From Chrysopilus asiliformis (lineage: Eukaryota > Arthropoda > Insecta > Diptera > Rhagionidae), in the NCBI GenBank assembly GCA_964034945.1, contig OZ035961.1, positions 76,076,188-76,140,187 of the forward strand: a DNA stretch of 64,000 nucleotides, written 5' to 3'. Of this stretch, positions 1 through 11,921 are shown in pieces; the stretch's first letter is position 1, and each line of letters starts with the position of its first letter. A program made the translations under genes and the position numbers. The notes under the pieces were generated by a model, which had not been told where the DNA came from, did not search any database, and saw nothing but the letters and a program-made list of their open reading frames with translations.

Positions 1-1180
1 TGTATACTTATCGATAACTTTTTTGGTTCCGATTCGTAATATTTTTCATTTTGGTCGCTTGCTGCGGCGCGCATAACGAGGCGGCGAACATTCGAATTAA
101 CTGACAGCAGCGGCGAGCATGGGAACTAAAAAACTTAGTGCTAACTAGTTAATGCTAACTTCACGGCAGTTAAATCCGGAGACTGCGAAGGCCACTCTAA
201 AACATCGACGCAATTTTCTTCAAACCAATTCTTTGTTTCAGTGGATTTATGGCATGGTGCGTTGTCTTGCTGAAACTTTACGCCATCCATGTTTGTATCT
301 CCAAAAATGCATGAAAACGACGCCATAAGTGTAGTTTTGAGCACATCTATGTATTTTTTGGAGTTCATTTTGCCTTCACATACGAACATTTCACCAACTC
401 CAGATCCAGCCATGCAGCCCTAAACCATTATACTGCCACCCCCGTATTTTACGGTTGGTACAACACATTCGACATTATACTCTTCGCCTATTCGGCGGCG
501 GACATACGATGCACCGGGTGTCCTGAAAACCTAAAAAATAATGAAAGAATGTGATTTGTAAACCGTTGGATTTTACTACACTACACATATTTATCGGGTC
601 GAAAATAATGTTTTTCTACAGAAAAAGGAATTATTTTACTCATCTGAAAGTTTGATTCGTCCGACCATAGAATATTTGACCACTCTTGCTCGGTTAAACT
701 TTTGTGTTTTAGAGCCTATTGGAAGCGAGCCTTTTTGTTTTTTTCGGAAAGCCACGGCTTCTTCCTGGCTTTGCAGCCTTTTAGACCAGCTTTCTGCAGT
801 CTTCTTCGCGTCGTCCTGGCAGATATTGGCTTTTTAATTGTTACTGAAAAATCAGAAGCGAGCTCGAAAGACGTTTTTCTCCTATTTTTCAGTGAATCCT
901 TTACTAATATTCTGTCTTCACAATCTATAGTAAGTCGTTTTCGTCCAGATCTGTGTCTATTTTTATGCGATCCAGTCTTCTCGAACCGTTCGATAACATA
1001 TTGCACAGCTCGACACGAACATTTGACGGTTTTAGAAATTTGCACTTGGGACTTGCCTTGCTGCTTCAAAAGTTGAACTTCTACCCGCTGTTGCAATGTC
1101 AGTTCTCTTTTTTTCGCCATATTTACATTAAAATATTTAATTTATTCAAAAAAAAATCACTTCAAGGCACTACACAACTG
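1..1180 (-). pseudogene. Tc1-like transposase relic, right end intact, left end truncated
   Basis: A broken Tc1/mariner-superfamily transposase on the minus strand. The N-terminal reading frame runs from the ATG at 1120 down to about 716 and has the basic helix-turn-helix DNA-binding region (EVQLLKQQGKSQVQISK, then GRKRLTIDCEDR). The first catalytic Asp lies in WSDES near 656-670 and the second in FQQDNAPCH near 250-272. The frame ends just after SPDL near 165, so the third acidic residue and the rest of the C-terminus are missing. A Trp codon has become TAG at 420-422 (MVxGCM). An about 120-base intron-like stretch ending in TTTTTTAG separates NFQ from VFRTPG. The terminal repeat CAGTTGTGTAGTGCC ends at 1180 next to a TA; no matching left terminus is visible. 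It cannot encode active enzyme. Confidence 0.85.
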
Positions 1181-1199
1181 TATGTCTTCACAGCGAGCT

Positions 1200-3100
1200 G
1201 AGAAAGCGAACTAATCGGATATCAAAAAACACCACAAAAGCAAATTTTTAAGGTTCTAGATGTTTTGTTACTAACCAGCCACTTGACTATTGTTTAAATT
1301 TTATTTTTTAGATGCCGACAAAACTTTAATAAACAATCCGATTGATTTGGAGCATCAGATTTTGTATATTAGTAAAATTTACAGGGTGCTCAATACTTTT
1401 GGCCAAGGCTGTATTTTCAATCGCAATCTTTTGTACAATATTTTCCAAAAAGAACCAAATGATTTTCATGCACTTTAAATACATAAAAAATCCGCAAGGA
1501 AATTGCAATTTTTTCCATCCGTTCTCTTCAGAATGCATTTCGCAAAAAAAAAATCCCTTACATGCAGTTTCTATAAGATTTTCTTTTTCTTTTTTTTAAA
1601 AAGTATTTCCTTCAAAAATGCTTTTTCTCGTTGGTTGATTTTTTTTATTGAAAATTCCAGAGAAACGATTTTTAAGAACTTTTCTTTTAAAACAAGTCTC
1701 TAACAACAAAACAATCTTTTGTACTAAAATGACCTAGTGGTCTCGTTAACCGCTCGCTGTGTGTAAAAATCAGGGATTTATGTGAATAAATTTTTCCAAC
1801 ACAAAAACATTTGGCTATCCTTTGGGATTTAACATGAAAGTTGTGTTGAAAGTTTTGTTAAAACTGAATAAAATGAATATAAATGGTTGATGTATCACAT
1901 TGTTAGTTTAATTTCATTTCTAACAATATTTAGTATTCATTAAATTAGTCTAAAAATAGATACAATAATAAATGTTTTGTATGTTTTAAATCAGAAACAA
2001 CTTTGATTTCCATTTTTAAGTATTATATAATTCAGTGTTTCCCAACCTATTTCGCTGGCTTACTCTCTAGAGGGCTAGTATTTTTTCGTGTACCTTCTAT
2101 TATAGGGTTGTTCCAAAAAAAATTTTAAATTTTTGCTGTAACCGTAGCACTGAAGCGAATTGCTTATCTTTGTTTTTGCGGAGTGGGACATTTGATTGTT
2201 TTTTTAATAAACCTACAGTGAGAGAAAGAATTACCAGTCTGGTACTAAAAAAAATGGCGTACTATGATTCTAGGGCTCCTCACTATATTTCTTGTCAGAA
2301 GAAAAGCTTTTTTAAAAGCTTATAAAAAATAAAATCTTCATTTTTCATGGTTTACGACGATAGTAATATTAGGTTTTTACCAATTTTCCCAGTAGCGTTT
2401 TTTACTTTTTACAGTATTTAGAAATTATAAATATTTTCTTACGTATTATTAAATGTTGGAAAACTGTTGCTCATACCGCGATTCGAACCCGAGATCTCTG
2501 GATTCGACTCGCAAACGCATACGGCTACCGAAGTCTTTTACATTAGGTACATTCTATAAAGTGTTTTAAATCGTGCACCAAGTTTTAAGTTCAACAATTG
2601 AAAGTTTATTTTTTCCGAAATAATTAAAGAATGGAAATTTTGAGCGCGTAACGAAACTTTACAAAAAAAAACGTTATTAGGGTGGCTCAATAGTAAGCTC
2701 CCAAGCTTTAAAGTCGAAGGACTTGAGTTTATAATCAGTCTGTCGCTAAATAAATAACAATAATTACTTATTGATTCTAAAAACACCACCAGTCAAGCCA
2801 TTTTCGTACACATTTTTTACTTTCTTATACGTAGTATAATAATGTATGCATAAAAAATGTCGACCTCTTAATTTTGCCTAAAAAACATTTCCCGAGCACT
2901 CCTGTGTTGATTGGAGCATTATTGCAAAAATGCCTTTTGATTGACAGCCAATGCTTTTTTTGGTTGATCTTGTAGATTCTGCTTTACCGTTATTGTTTAT
3001 CATTTACTTTTCCGTGACACGAAAAAAAAATTTTGCTGCTGAATTTCGAAAAGTATAGAAAAACGGCCGTGATACGATTTAAGTAATTTCACTTATATAT
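1200..3100. other. Gene-free AT-rich stretch with repeat scraps
   Basis: No convincing exon. Near 2461-2535 the minus strand resembles a decayed tRNA-type promoter, with a B-box-like GGTTCGAATC, as in tRNA-derived SINEs. At 2683-2740 the plus strand has an A-box-like TGGCTCAATAG. Positions 2800-2910 are an inverted copy of a repeat also seen at 26640-26780 (AAGAGGTCGAAATTTTTCAT in the other copy). Confidence 0.4.
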
Positions 3101-3728
3101 ACAGTGTGACCTCAGTAAACGCAACCCTCGATTGACTCGATTAACGCAACTTTTTATACCCGTATGGTGAAACCAAAGGGTATATTAACTTTGCCTTACC
3201 GTTTGTAACGCCAAGATCCCGTTATCACACAAAAAAATGAATTACACCAGTGTTTTTAGAATAATGAAAAAAGTTGAATTTTCCATGTCCGGCTGTGTGT
3301 CCGTCCGTCTGTCTGTCTGTCTGTCTGTCTGTGGCGCGGATTGCAGGTGCACGGATTGAGCTAGAGACTTGAAATTTTGCGCAGATTCGTTTTTCGTAAA
3401 TTGCGAGGCTAAAGCTAGCATTAGACGAGCACACAAAACCTTAACACGTGTGATGACTGACGTAATTTTGACGTCACAAAATTGTCACACCAGTTTACAC
3501 CGTCTGATAACTTAAATTGTGACAGAATTTTTGTTTACACACTGTGTGATAACCTGTGTTACGACAATTTTTTTGACTGTGTTAAACGAATTTTGCCTCC
3601 GTCTGATAACCCTGTGTAAAACGTGGCATGTGTGATGGCATTTTTCGGTTTGTGTAAAGAGTGTGGGAAAATGTCCCAATGTGTGAACTGGCATGAATTC
3701 GTGCCATTTCACACGCACTGTGTTATAA

Positions 3729-3966
3729 CGAATATCTTAAAAACGGTGCATCTTATCAAAAAAGTGCAAGAACAAAAGTTGTTTAGGATATGATTCTAAC
3801 ATAAAACTCCCATACATCAAAATCCGATTCGGAAAATTTTTAAAAAATCTTATTGAAAAGTTTGACTTCAAAGTGGAATTTTGATACAACTGTTCGCTGT
3901 TCAATTAAACTTCAAACAATGCCATATCACCAAACGGGTTTTCAATTATAGCCTTTGTTATGTTTA
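3729..3966 (+). repeat. Family-1 fragment captured inside the Harbinger element
   Basis: Runs from CGAATATCTTAAAAACGGTG to CCTTTGTTATGTTTA and matches the second half of family 1, although it lies between the Harbinger ends that are themselves inserted in a family-1 copy. Confidence 0.8.
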
Positions 3967-4234
3967 TATCTGCGACTTCACCAATTGTTAGCAAATTATC
4001 GAATTGACCGACCGACATCTGTAAGAAATTCCGATACAATTCGGGTTCTTCAGATCGCAATTCCACCATCAATTTGGAAAAGAAACCCTCCTTCTCGCGA
4101 CGCGACACCCAATCATTTGTCCAACAACTGCGCTTTCGAGCCATTGACTCGTCGTCGTCGTCGTCACTGCTTTCCAAAATATAGGCTGCCAAAATCGCCA
4201 TATCTATCATCTCCTCATATTTCCTTTTTGACAT
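3905..4234 (-). pseudogene. HARBI1-like N-terminal fragment fused to repeat-derived tail
   Basis: A 109-residue reading frame inside the Harbinger element. Residues about 25-75 include an acidic run (SSDDDDDES) and then KRSCWTNDWVSRREKEGFFS and ELYRNFLQMSVGQFDNLL, which fit the N-terminal region of Harbinger-type nucleases that precedes the DDE domain. Normal family proteins are about 300-400 residues; here no DDE catalytic region follows. The last about 20 residues (ITKAIIENPFGD) are translated from the embedded family-1 tail, so the frame is a chimera. Expression or function is unlikely. The assignment rests on motif resemblance only. Confidence 0.55.
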
Positions 4235-5378
4235 TCTAATTTAATTTTATTTTTCTTCACAAATTGAAAATAGCGCACAATTGCTTGTCAAAATGACCGA
4301 GGAAAGTACACAAAATGTCAGAGAGCTATCACACCGTCTGATAGTAAATCAGTGTGTCAGACGATTTCGACTGCTGTCACACGTCTTTCATCATCACACC
4401 TTTTGAGGCTTTTCACTCCGTCTGATAACTACTCAATCTGCGTTACACAGTGTGTAATTGTGTGACAAAATTTCGTGTCAAGACTAGCGTCGTTAACACG
4501 TTTTGGGACAAAAATCCGATTGTGTGGAAAAAAATTTCACACCGTCTGATAGCAACACTTTTCAAGTGTAAGGACGTGTGGTGTCACATGTGTGTGAAAT
4601 GTGTGTTGAGTTTTTTTCATGACGTCAGTCATCACACGTGTTAAGGTTTTGTGTGCTCGTCTGATGCTAGCTTAAGTTCGTTAATGGGCAAAAATGGATC
4701 ATTAGGGGGGGTACCCCCCATACGAACGAGAACGTTTTTTGCGAATATCTCAAAAACGGTACATGTTATCAAAAAAGTTCAAGAACAAAAGTTATTTAGG
4801 ATATGATTCTACATAAAACTCCCATACATCAAAATCCGATTGGAATAAATTTTAAAAAATCTTATTGGAAAGTTTGACTTCAAAGTGGAATTTTGGTACA
4901 ACTGTTCGAATTTTGATACGAATATCACCATACGGGTCTCCAATGATTGCCAGATTGGCTTTTGTTATGTTTTATAATCTGATACTGTTTCGGCCAAAAA
5001 AAGATAAAAAATAGTTACAAGAAATTTTTTATTGACTTTATTCTCTGTTCCTTGTTTTTATTTATTAAAGAATGGCTGTTACAAAACAAGTCTGTGCCAA
5101 CAAAAAAACACACGAAAACTAAAATTGGCAGGCAATCGTACAATTTGGCGAGATTATAAACTCTCAAAGTGGAATTTTTGAATTGGATCATACTTAATAT
5201 TCCAGTGGATTTTTTTAGGCTAATCCGACTGAACTTTGATGTATGAAAAACTTGTTATATTGTTTAAGAACTTATGTTTCCCTTTTTGACAGATAATGTT
5301 GTGACTCGGTTAACACAACGGACTCGGTTATTGCAACAGGCTCTGTATACTATAGTTGCGATTACCGAGGTCACACTG

Positions 5379-7869
5379 TATATCACAATGAATAATTCTC
5401 AAATTTTTAAATAAAACTTCTAAAATTCTAACATATTAACAATGTGTATTTCAATCAATTGCAACATAATTTTCTACCAAACTCAATTGTCTCTCAAGCC
5501 AACTAAACTTGATAAAATAGTAATGCTAATAATAGCTTGGAATTTCAAAACAATCATTTTTATCGCCCCTCATTTGTTTGTTTTTCCCTCCCAATGTTTT
5601 TTTTACAATTTGAGTCAATTTAAATGTTCTATGTCATCATTCAAAAATTTACCAAGAGTATGACATAATTTCCTTCGATGTTTAATTCTTCTTGAAATAT
5701 TTTTAATGTTGTTGATTTAAGCCAATCATTGAAAGATCTCAAGAGGAACGAACAAGAAGTAAATTAGAATGTTTTGGGTGTGTGTGACATCTTTGAAGAT
5801 TATGTTGATGTGAACCCTATTTGAAAGCCTCTGCATTGATCAATTGTTGTTTCTTGAAATGTAAATAATACGCGATCTGTTTTCTGGGTTTTTTTATATT
5901 ATATTTTAGTTAAGTAACAGAATGAAATGGGTACCAAAACCTCGATACCGAATTCTGCTATCATGTTTGCAAATCGCATATTCTATAGATAAATTCCTCT
6001 GGAGATTACGTAACCCTGTGTGACTGATAGCACATTATTTGTATATCTTAAGAAAAAGAAGTTTGTGTAGACAACCTAAAACGAACATATTTAACATACA
6101 TTACAATAGAAGCAGCAACCGCAACAACAACAATTCAAACACATCGACGACATTGAAAAAAAAAAACATAAGAAAAAACAAACGAAAATCTTTGCGATAA
6201 CAGAGTCAAATAGATAACAGACAATATAAAATGGGACCCGACCTTAAATATATGATGAGGCTCAGGGAGGGTATACGTACCAGAAGATTTGCCCACGAAA
6301 AGATGTTTAGCTGAAATGTGAATTTAGCCCCAAACGGGTCCATGCCATTAGTTTCACTGAAGTGAGATTCTCAACTGGGAAAATCGTCAACGAAAATTCA
6401 ACTGGGGAAATTCTTTATAGGCATGAAAAAGGGATCATATCTATTTAGGGAGGAAAAGAGTGGAAAATTGTCCTTTGCGTCTATTCCTCCCTTCTTCTAA
6501 TCAAATAAATGTTGACGATGTCCTTACAATGGGGTGGCATTGCTAGCTGCCTATCTGAAAGGTGGCGCACTGGGAAAATTATTCTAGTTTGGGGTTCATT
6601 TGGAAGAGATTTTCTCTGTTGCTTGGTTATTCTAGTTTTTTTTTCCCTTTTTTGAAAATGACCAATGCTGGATATACCCGGTGGATATACCCAATGATAT
6701 ATTGTGGAAATGTGGTTTTTGGGTCAGTGGCCGCTGCTGCCATCCAAGAGAAATTGTTAATTTGTCCAATTTCTGATATGGATTCCAATAGCAAACACAC
6801 ACAAAATAGACAAACAAACCGGGACACGACATTCTTTTCCATTTTCTCCATAAAAAAAGTATTATTTTTTCTCACTTTTCGCCTGATTTTCGTTCATTTT
6901 CTCTAAATACGAGTGAAAAGTGAGGTCGATTGACCGCCTTGAGGGATCATTTTTGGAGAAAAGCATTTTGGATTTTTTTTCTATATACTCACAATCGGAT
7001 TTGGCAGGGGGCCAAACACATTTCAAAAAGTAATTCGATTTTCGTGTAGATTCTCGATTTGAAAATGAACAATTTTCAATCTTCATGTTATATGAAAACA
7101 TTAAATCGTTTCACACTTCTGAAAGTAATCTGCTGTGGAGAATATTTTATCATCGGCAAAATACCATTTGATACTTCACATAAATTCGCGGGAAATTGCC
7201 GTCAATTTCGGAGATAAAGTGCCCCAAATGGCCGAAATTGAAAGTTTCCGAATGATATATTAATCCATTTGAGGCAATTAAAAATGCATTCATGGAAATA
7301 TTTATGAGTTATTCATATCATTTATCACTGATATTAAATGAAATATCTGATGTTGCTTGTTCGCTTTACTTGTATTTATATACGATACACGTCTTAACTT
7401 TTTTTTTCATTTATCGGTTAAATTTTCTTTTAGTTTCTTTTATTTTCTTCTATTCCGCTCAAATTATACAGCCAGAGGGTCTAAAGCAAATTTGGGGAGC
7501 ATTTGAAGTAAATCGATCATCCAGATCTCAAGAGGCTGTCTAACAAATGTTTATTTAAGTGCTATTTCGGGGCTAGATAAACTCTAATCAGCGCTAATAA
7601 GTTGTTTTTTAAGAGTTCACAAACATTTCTTAAAATAAATCATTTGCTGGAAAATGAAACGTAGTGTCTTCGAGTATGGATAATATTGTGAGACATTGCA
7701 GTGTATTTTAATGTCGTATCATCTAATATTGCGATCGTATGACTTGTACCTGCAAAAATTGACTTGTATTATCGAAAAAATTGTCAATATCAAACAAGTA
7801 GTTTATATAAGTCTAAGTCAAGTCTGTCAAGTGTTTTTGTAGGGAGGACGGAAAGAAGAAAAACAAACA
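5379..7869. other. Gene-free stretch
   Basis: AT-rich, with no convincing splice-bounded exon, RNA gene or clear transposon ends. The longest open frame (6562-6906) has no recognisable protein character. Confidence 0.4.
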
Positions 7870-8445
7870 GGGGCAGTATCGCCGAATACGATTCGAGCAA
7901 TCTTATTCGTGAAGTCGAAGAAATGGTATCGTGAAACACGAATTCGTATTGAAAATATACTATCCAATCGGATTTTGTGTACACTCTCGAAAAAAATTGG
8001 GTAACAAATTAAGACCGCATCAAAACATAGCTAAAACTAAGCACCTCCCAGTGTTATTCAGAAAAAATTAACACCGTAGCGCATAGTTATTGTGACATTC
8101 TTGTTTTAAGGAGTTAAAATTGCACATTAACACTGGCTTCGATTTTGAATGAATTCCGAAAATTAACTTGAACTCCTTTTAGGAGTAATTTCCATTGTAA
8201 AAGGCGTTCACGTTTAAAAAAACTTTAGAATCTGCTTCAATAACCTATTAGGGAGTCGAACGTCTTACAAAACGAGAGGTTCCAGGTTCGAGTACCGGTA
8301 GAAACCATGCAAGATAAGTTTTAATATTAACTTTGACAATATGAAAAATAAAAATCAATACTGCTTGAAAAACAAGCATTTTTTGTGAGGTGAAATTTAT
8401 TTATTTTTTTCAAGAAATTTTTTTTTTATACCCGTATGGTATGTA

Positions 8446-8640
8446 CACAGAGCTTCTATAGAACAGTGGTTAAAATCACACTGAGCGACAAAAATATGGC
8501 GTGAAATATGGGACTTTATCATTAGCTTGAAAGCTTTACGAAAGCTTTTTTCTGCTTGTGCTAATGATAAAGTCCCATATTTCACGCCATATTTTTATCG
8601 CTCAGTGTGATTTTAACCTCTGTTCTATAGAAGCTCTGTG
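8446..8640. mobile_element. Palindromic MITE with 7-8 bp target duplication
   Basis: Near-perfect inverted arms of about 80 bases starting CACAGAGCTTCTATAGAACA, with a short loop around 8530-8560. GTATGTA flanks both sides (8439-8445 and 8641-8647). If the last G is assigned to the flank, the duplication is 8 bases (GGTATGTA), as expected for hAT or P-type elements. Confidence 0.8.
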
Positions 8641-8765
8641 GTATGTATACCAAAGGGTATACTAACTTTGCCTTACCGTTTGTAACGCCAAGATCCCGTC
8701 ATCACACACAAAAATGAATTACACCAGTGTGTTTAGAATGATAAAAATAATTAATTTTTGCATGT

Positions 8766-8885
8766 CCATCCGTCCGTCCGTCCGTCCGTCCGTCTGTCTG
8801 TCTGTCCGTCAGTCTGTCCGTCAGTCTGTCCGTCAGTCTGTCCGTCAGTCTGTCCGACAGTCTGTCCGTCTGTCTGTCCGTCTGT
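8766..8885. repeat. CCGT/CTGT tetranucleotide microsatellite
   Basis: About 120 bases of alternating TCCG, TCTG and TCAG units inside family-1 copy C. The equivalent site is about 32 bases in copy A, about 45 at 17.4 kb and nearly absent at 36.8 kb, so it expands within the repeat family. Confidence 0.9.
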
Positions 8886-9909
8886 GGCGCGGATTGCGGG
8901 CGCACGGATTGAGCTAGAGACTAGAAATTTTGCACAGTTCGGTTTTTCGTAAAATGCGAGGCCAAGTCCGTTAATGGGCAAAAATGGACCATTAGGGGGG
9001 GGGTACCCCCCATACGAACGAAAACGTTTTTTGCGAATATCTCAAAAACGATGCATCTTATCAAAAAAGTCCAAGAACAAAAGTTATTTAGGATATGATT
9101 CTACACTCCCATACATCAAAATCCGATTGGAATAAGTTTAAAAAAAATCTTATTGGAAAGTTTGACTTCAAACTGAAATTTGGATACAACTGTTCGCCGT
9201 TCACTTAAATCACCATACGGGTTTTCAATAATTGCCAGATTGGCAATTATAGCTTTTGTTATGTTTTAAACAAAAGTTTGTTTATTTATTTGTACAAATA
9301 TTATATAGGCCCACGAACCAAAGTGGTTTTTCCAGACCCTTTTGATCTTGACTTACGTTAGTCTTTTCTTATTTTTTTAGTTGTAAAATGGCTATATCAA
9401 AACAGTTTTTTTTAAGGTGGTTTAACATCGAAAAATTGTTAAAAATTAACCATTCGGAACTGTTGTGAACTCCATAGCTGGGAGTTCGATTTGCTCCGAA
9501 TGGTGATGGAATATCTCAAACTCCGTTTCGGTGCGTCATCGACTTCGTTTTTTCGACAATGTACGATAACATTAGAGGTATCGTATTTCATATAAAATTC
9601 AACAAAAAATGACTTTTTACTGAAAACATGCAAATCGCATTATCTAAACAAAACTTCGGCCTAATTAAAAAAAATTTTGCCTCTTGATACCAAAGTGAAG
9701 TTCAATACAATCCATGCTACAATCGTCGAAATAGGAAAATAAAATCGTATCGTATAGGTACTTTCGAATCGTATTCGGCGAGAGGGCCCCAGAAATAATT
9801 GTTGTCTATTCCTCAACCTCAAAAAACGCCGAGTATTGATTAACAATTTTTTATCCCGTGAAATATTTCACCGGGTTGAGATTTTTTTGACATCTGGAAA
9901 GAAATATTT

Positions 9910-9985
9910 CATAGAATTTCATTTTATTTTCATAGAATTTCATTTTATTTTCATAGAATTTCATTTTATTTTCATAGAATTTCTT
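9910..9985. repeat. 21-bp tandem repeat, about 3.6 copies
   Basis: Unit CATAGAATTTCATTTTATTT(T) starts at 9910, 9931, 9952 and 9973 (last copy partial). Confidence 0.95.
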
Positions 9986-11218
9986 TCTGGCATTTTTTCC
10001 CGTCACAAAGTCGAGCGCTAATTGGTCAATCAATGAATAAAAAAAAAACTAGTAAGTGTAACTTACAAGTGATTAAATTATTAATTTTGTTAAAAAATTA
10101 AAAAAAGAAACCAGTAATTCGTTATTTTAAGTACAAGTTGAAAATAATAGAAATCCTAAATGGTTTTGTTTTATAAAATAGTGTGGTTTGACATCAGTTT
10201 TTTACCATACCTAACCTAAAAAAATCTTCAGTTCAGGAGACAGCAAGTCTGGAATTAAGAGAAAATTCGTTTGAAGCACAAATTACCGAACACGCAACAG
10301 TTCTATTTTAAATGAGTTTTCCACAATTTTTTTTTAAATCTTTGAAGGAAGAAATTTTTGAAAACATTTTGATGTAAGTGATTGTTCGAATCGAACCAAA
10401 AACCACTGAACCATTGAAATTTTAGTGTACTATAACCAAAACATAAACCGGATCAGTCGGCGCGTTACACACAAAAATTCATATTTTCACTGCGCTAAAA
10501 TCATATTTTCACTGCGCTGGAAATCAGGATTTTTAATTAGAAGTAAAACCTGGCAACGCAATTTTTTTAAGTAAATAACAACAAAAAGTGGAACCTTTTG
10601 TCGAAAATATACGCTTAGACTGAATGCACTATAGTTAGTGTCTTTGTTAGTTAGTTTGTCTGTTAGGGTCAAATCTTATAATAAAATTTAGACCCACTTC
10701 CATTATCTATCGGACGGCATTCTGCAAGCGTGAAGAGCGAGTGCAGACGAATATCCCAATCAAAATGAAAATGCAAACTGTATATGTGGGTGGAAATTAT
10801 CATCATTTTGCACCTGCAAAAAAACGCATTTTTGCGAAATGCCGCCCCTGGTTGCTATGGCAATGCAATACAATACAGGTGTATGCATGTACGAGAAAAA
10901 TTAAAATTTATAAAAAAGACTTGCAAAAATTAAGGGAAAAATTTTTTTTATCAAAGATTAAGCTAAAATAAATTTCGCATCTCTATGCAGCAAGTGCGTG
11001 TCCAAGTCATACAAACGTCTTTATCAAATCTAGATTCTGAACAAAATATTTTATTTTCGTGTCTTTGGCTTAATTCCATCAACTCCCACATTCATGCTAA
11101 TGACTTTCTTATAATAAAACAATAATGGATTTCCAAAAGCAAAACCGTCGTTACTAGGTATGCAGAAATTGACTTTTTAAAATCAGAAAAAAGCAAATCC
11201 AAATGGGCTGCGTAACTA
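9986..11218. other. Gene-free stretch
   Basis: AT-rich; only a short direct repeat (TCATATTTTCACTGCGCT at 10479 and 10501) stands out. Confidence 0.4.
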
Positions 11219-11921
11219 CACTGTAGAAAATGAATTTGAACTTAAACCGAAAAATGGGGTAAAAACGGGGCAAATTTGCAAAAACGTCGTAAAATTTCGA
11301 AAAAAAATCAGAATTTAGCTCGCACACCATTTAAGTTGTAAAATCACCCAAAAAACATTAATATTACACTAGAAATAGGGTAATTTTAAACCTTGCGTAA
11401 AATTTCGACCAATATTCGTATTTTTACTCTCATTTTGGTGTAAAAACACGCTCGCAGGGTATTTTTGCATTATTGTACGGACAATTTAACCTTAACCTTA
11501 TAATTCGCATAAGGTTTGTGGCATCGGAGTATAAATACTCGAATCGAGTTTTACTCTACCAAAATTCTGTGTGGCGCCTGCCACATGGCAGACATACCCG
11601 GGAAATTTGGATGTGAAAACATCCTCAAAAATAATATAATATTTTTTGTTTTTGCAGACCGTATAAGCCGAGAAATTCTAATACCATTTTCGGTGTAATT
11701 TTAAACCAAAAATGTCGTAAAATTACACCCGTATTGTACTTTTACTTCTTATTTATGTAGCTTAAAGTTCCCCCGTAAAAGAGGCTTTTGTACGCCACAA
11801 AATGAGTAAAAATGCATAGCTTTTTAGCCATTACGACTCGGTGTAATTTTACCCCTATTATCGTAGGAAAATGGTTTCCTACGATTATAATGGTAAAATT
11901 ACAATAAAATTTTCTAGAGTG
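11219..11921. mobile_element. TA-flanked TIR element (Tc1/mariner-type MITE)
   Basis: The left end CACTGTAGAAAAT and the complement of the right end (CACTCTAGAAAAT) differ at one base. TA flanks both ends (11217-11218 and 11922-11923). The interior is rich in GTAAAATTACA-like motifs and has no transposase. Confidence 0.7.

Larger units (their letters stand above)
3413..4672 (-). mobile_element. PIF/Harbinger-type element with 51-bp TIRs and TAA duplication
   Basis: The terminal inverted repeats begin AGCTAGCATTAGACGAGCAC and match the other end at 50 of 51 bases. The element is bracketed by TAA at 3410-3412 and 4673-4675; removing it restores the family-1 sequence GGCTAAGTTCG seen in other copies, which proves the insertion point. 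Three-base TWA duplication is the hallmark of PIF/Harbinger. Inside, CCGTCTGATA-type motifs and GTGTGA-rich stretches repeat near both ends as subterminal repeats. It carries a HARBI1-like partial ORF (3905-4234) and a fragment of family 1 (about 3729-3966). Confidence 0.9.
3155..4973 (+). repeat. Family-1 dispersed repeat, copy A, split by a Harbinger element
   Basis: The head TATACCCGTATGGTGAAACC starts here. The repeat continues through a short TCTG microsatellite (3301-3332) and the core GGATTGAGCTAGAGACTTGA. It is interrupted at 3413-4672 and resumes with TAAGTTCGTTAATGGGCAAA to the tail TTTTGTTATGTTT. The head motif ACCCGTATGGTGA recurs inverted near the tail as TCACCATACGGGT. The family has at least six other copies in the window (8.4, 16.9, 17.3, 31.4, 36.6 and 43.0 kb). 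No coding capacity was recognised. Confidence 0.85.
3102..5378. mobile_element. pogo/Tigger-like TIR element, host of nested insertions
   Basis: The ends are inverted repeats: CAGTGTGACCTCAGTAAACG at 3102 and the complement of CAGTGTGACCTCGGTAATCG ending at 5378, differing at 2 of 24 bases over the longer match. Both are flanked by TA (3100-3101 and 5379-5380), the target duplication expected for Tc1/mariner/pogo elements. The CAGT..GACCTCGGTAA style of end is typical of pogo/Tigger families. At 5071-5160 a short basic reading frame (MAVTKQVCANKKTHEN) with an early stop could be an N-terminal transposase remnant, but this is uncertain. A family-1 repeat sits inside it (3155-4973), and that in turn holds a Harbinger element. 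Confidence 0.75.
8427..9267 (+). repeat. Family-1 dispersed repeat, copy C
   Basis: Head TATACCCGTATGG, then interruption by a palindromic MITE (8446-8640), then the usual core and tail TTTTGTTATGTTT. This copy has the longest internal microsatellite of the family. Confidence 0.85.
7870..9790. mobile_element. Candidate TIR element enclosing family-1 copy C
   Basis: The left end GGGGCAGTATCGCCGAATAC and the complement of the right end (GGGGCCCTCTCGCCGAATAC) share TCGCCGAATACGATTCGA. No clear target duplication was found, so the borders are tentative. The interior holds a family-1 copy and, at 8240-8310, a sequence with a tRNA-like B box (GGTTCGAGTACC). Confidence 0.45.

Noticed and set aside
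716..1076. Plus-strand open frames opposite the Tc1 N-terminus
   Set aside because: Shadows of the transposase frame.
2461..2535. tRNA gene on the minus strand
   Set aside because: Only a B-box-like segment is convincing; cloverleaf pairing and acceptor stem are not seen. More likely a SINE remnant.
8240..8310. tRNA gene on the plus strand
   Set aside because: B box present (GGTTCGAGTACC), but no full cloverleaf could be formed by eye.
8702..8981. Open frames reading TDRQTDRQTDG or SVRPSVCPSV
   Set aside because: They are translations of the TCCG/TCTG microsatellite in family 1 on both strands; no gene.
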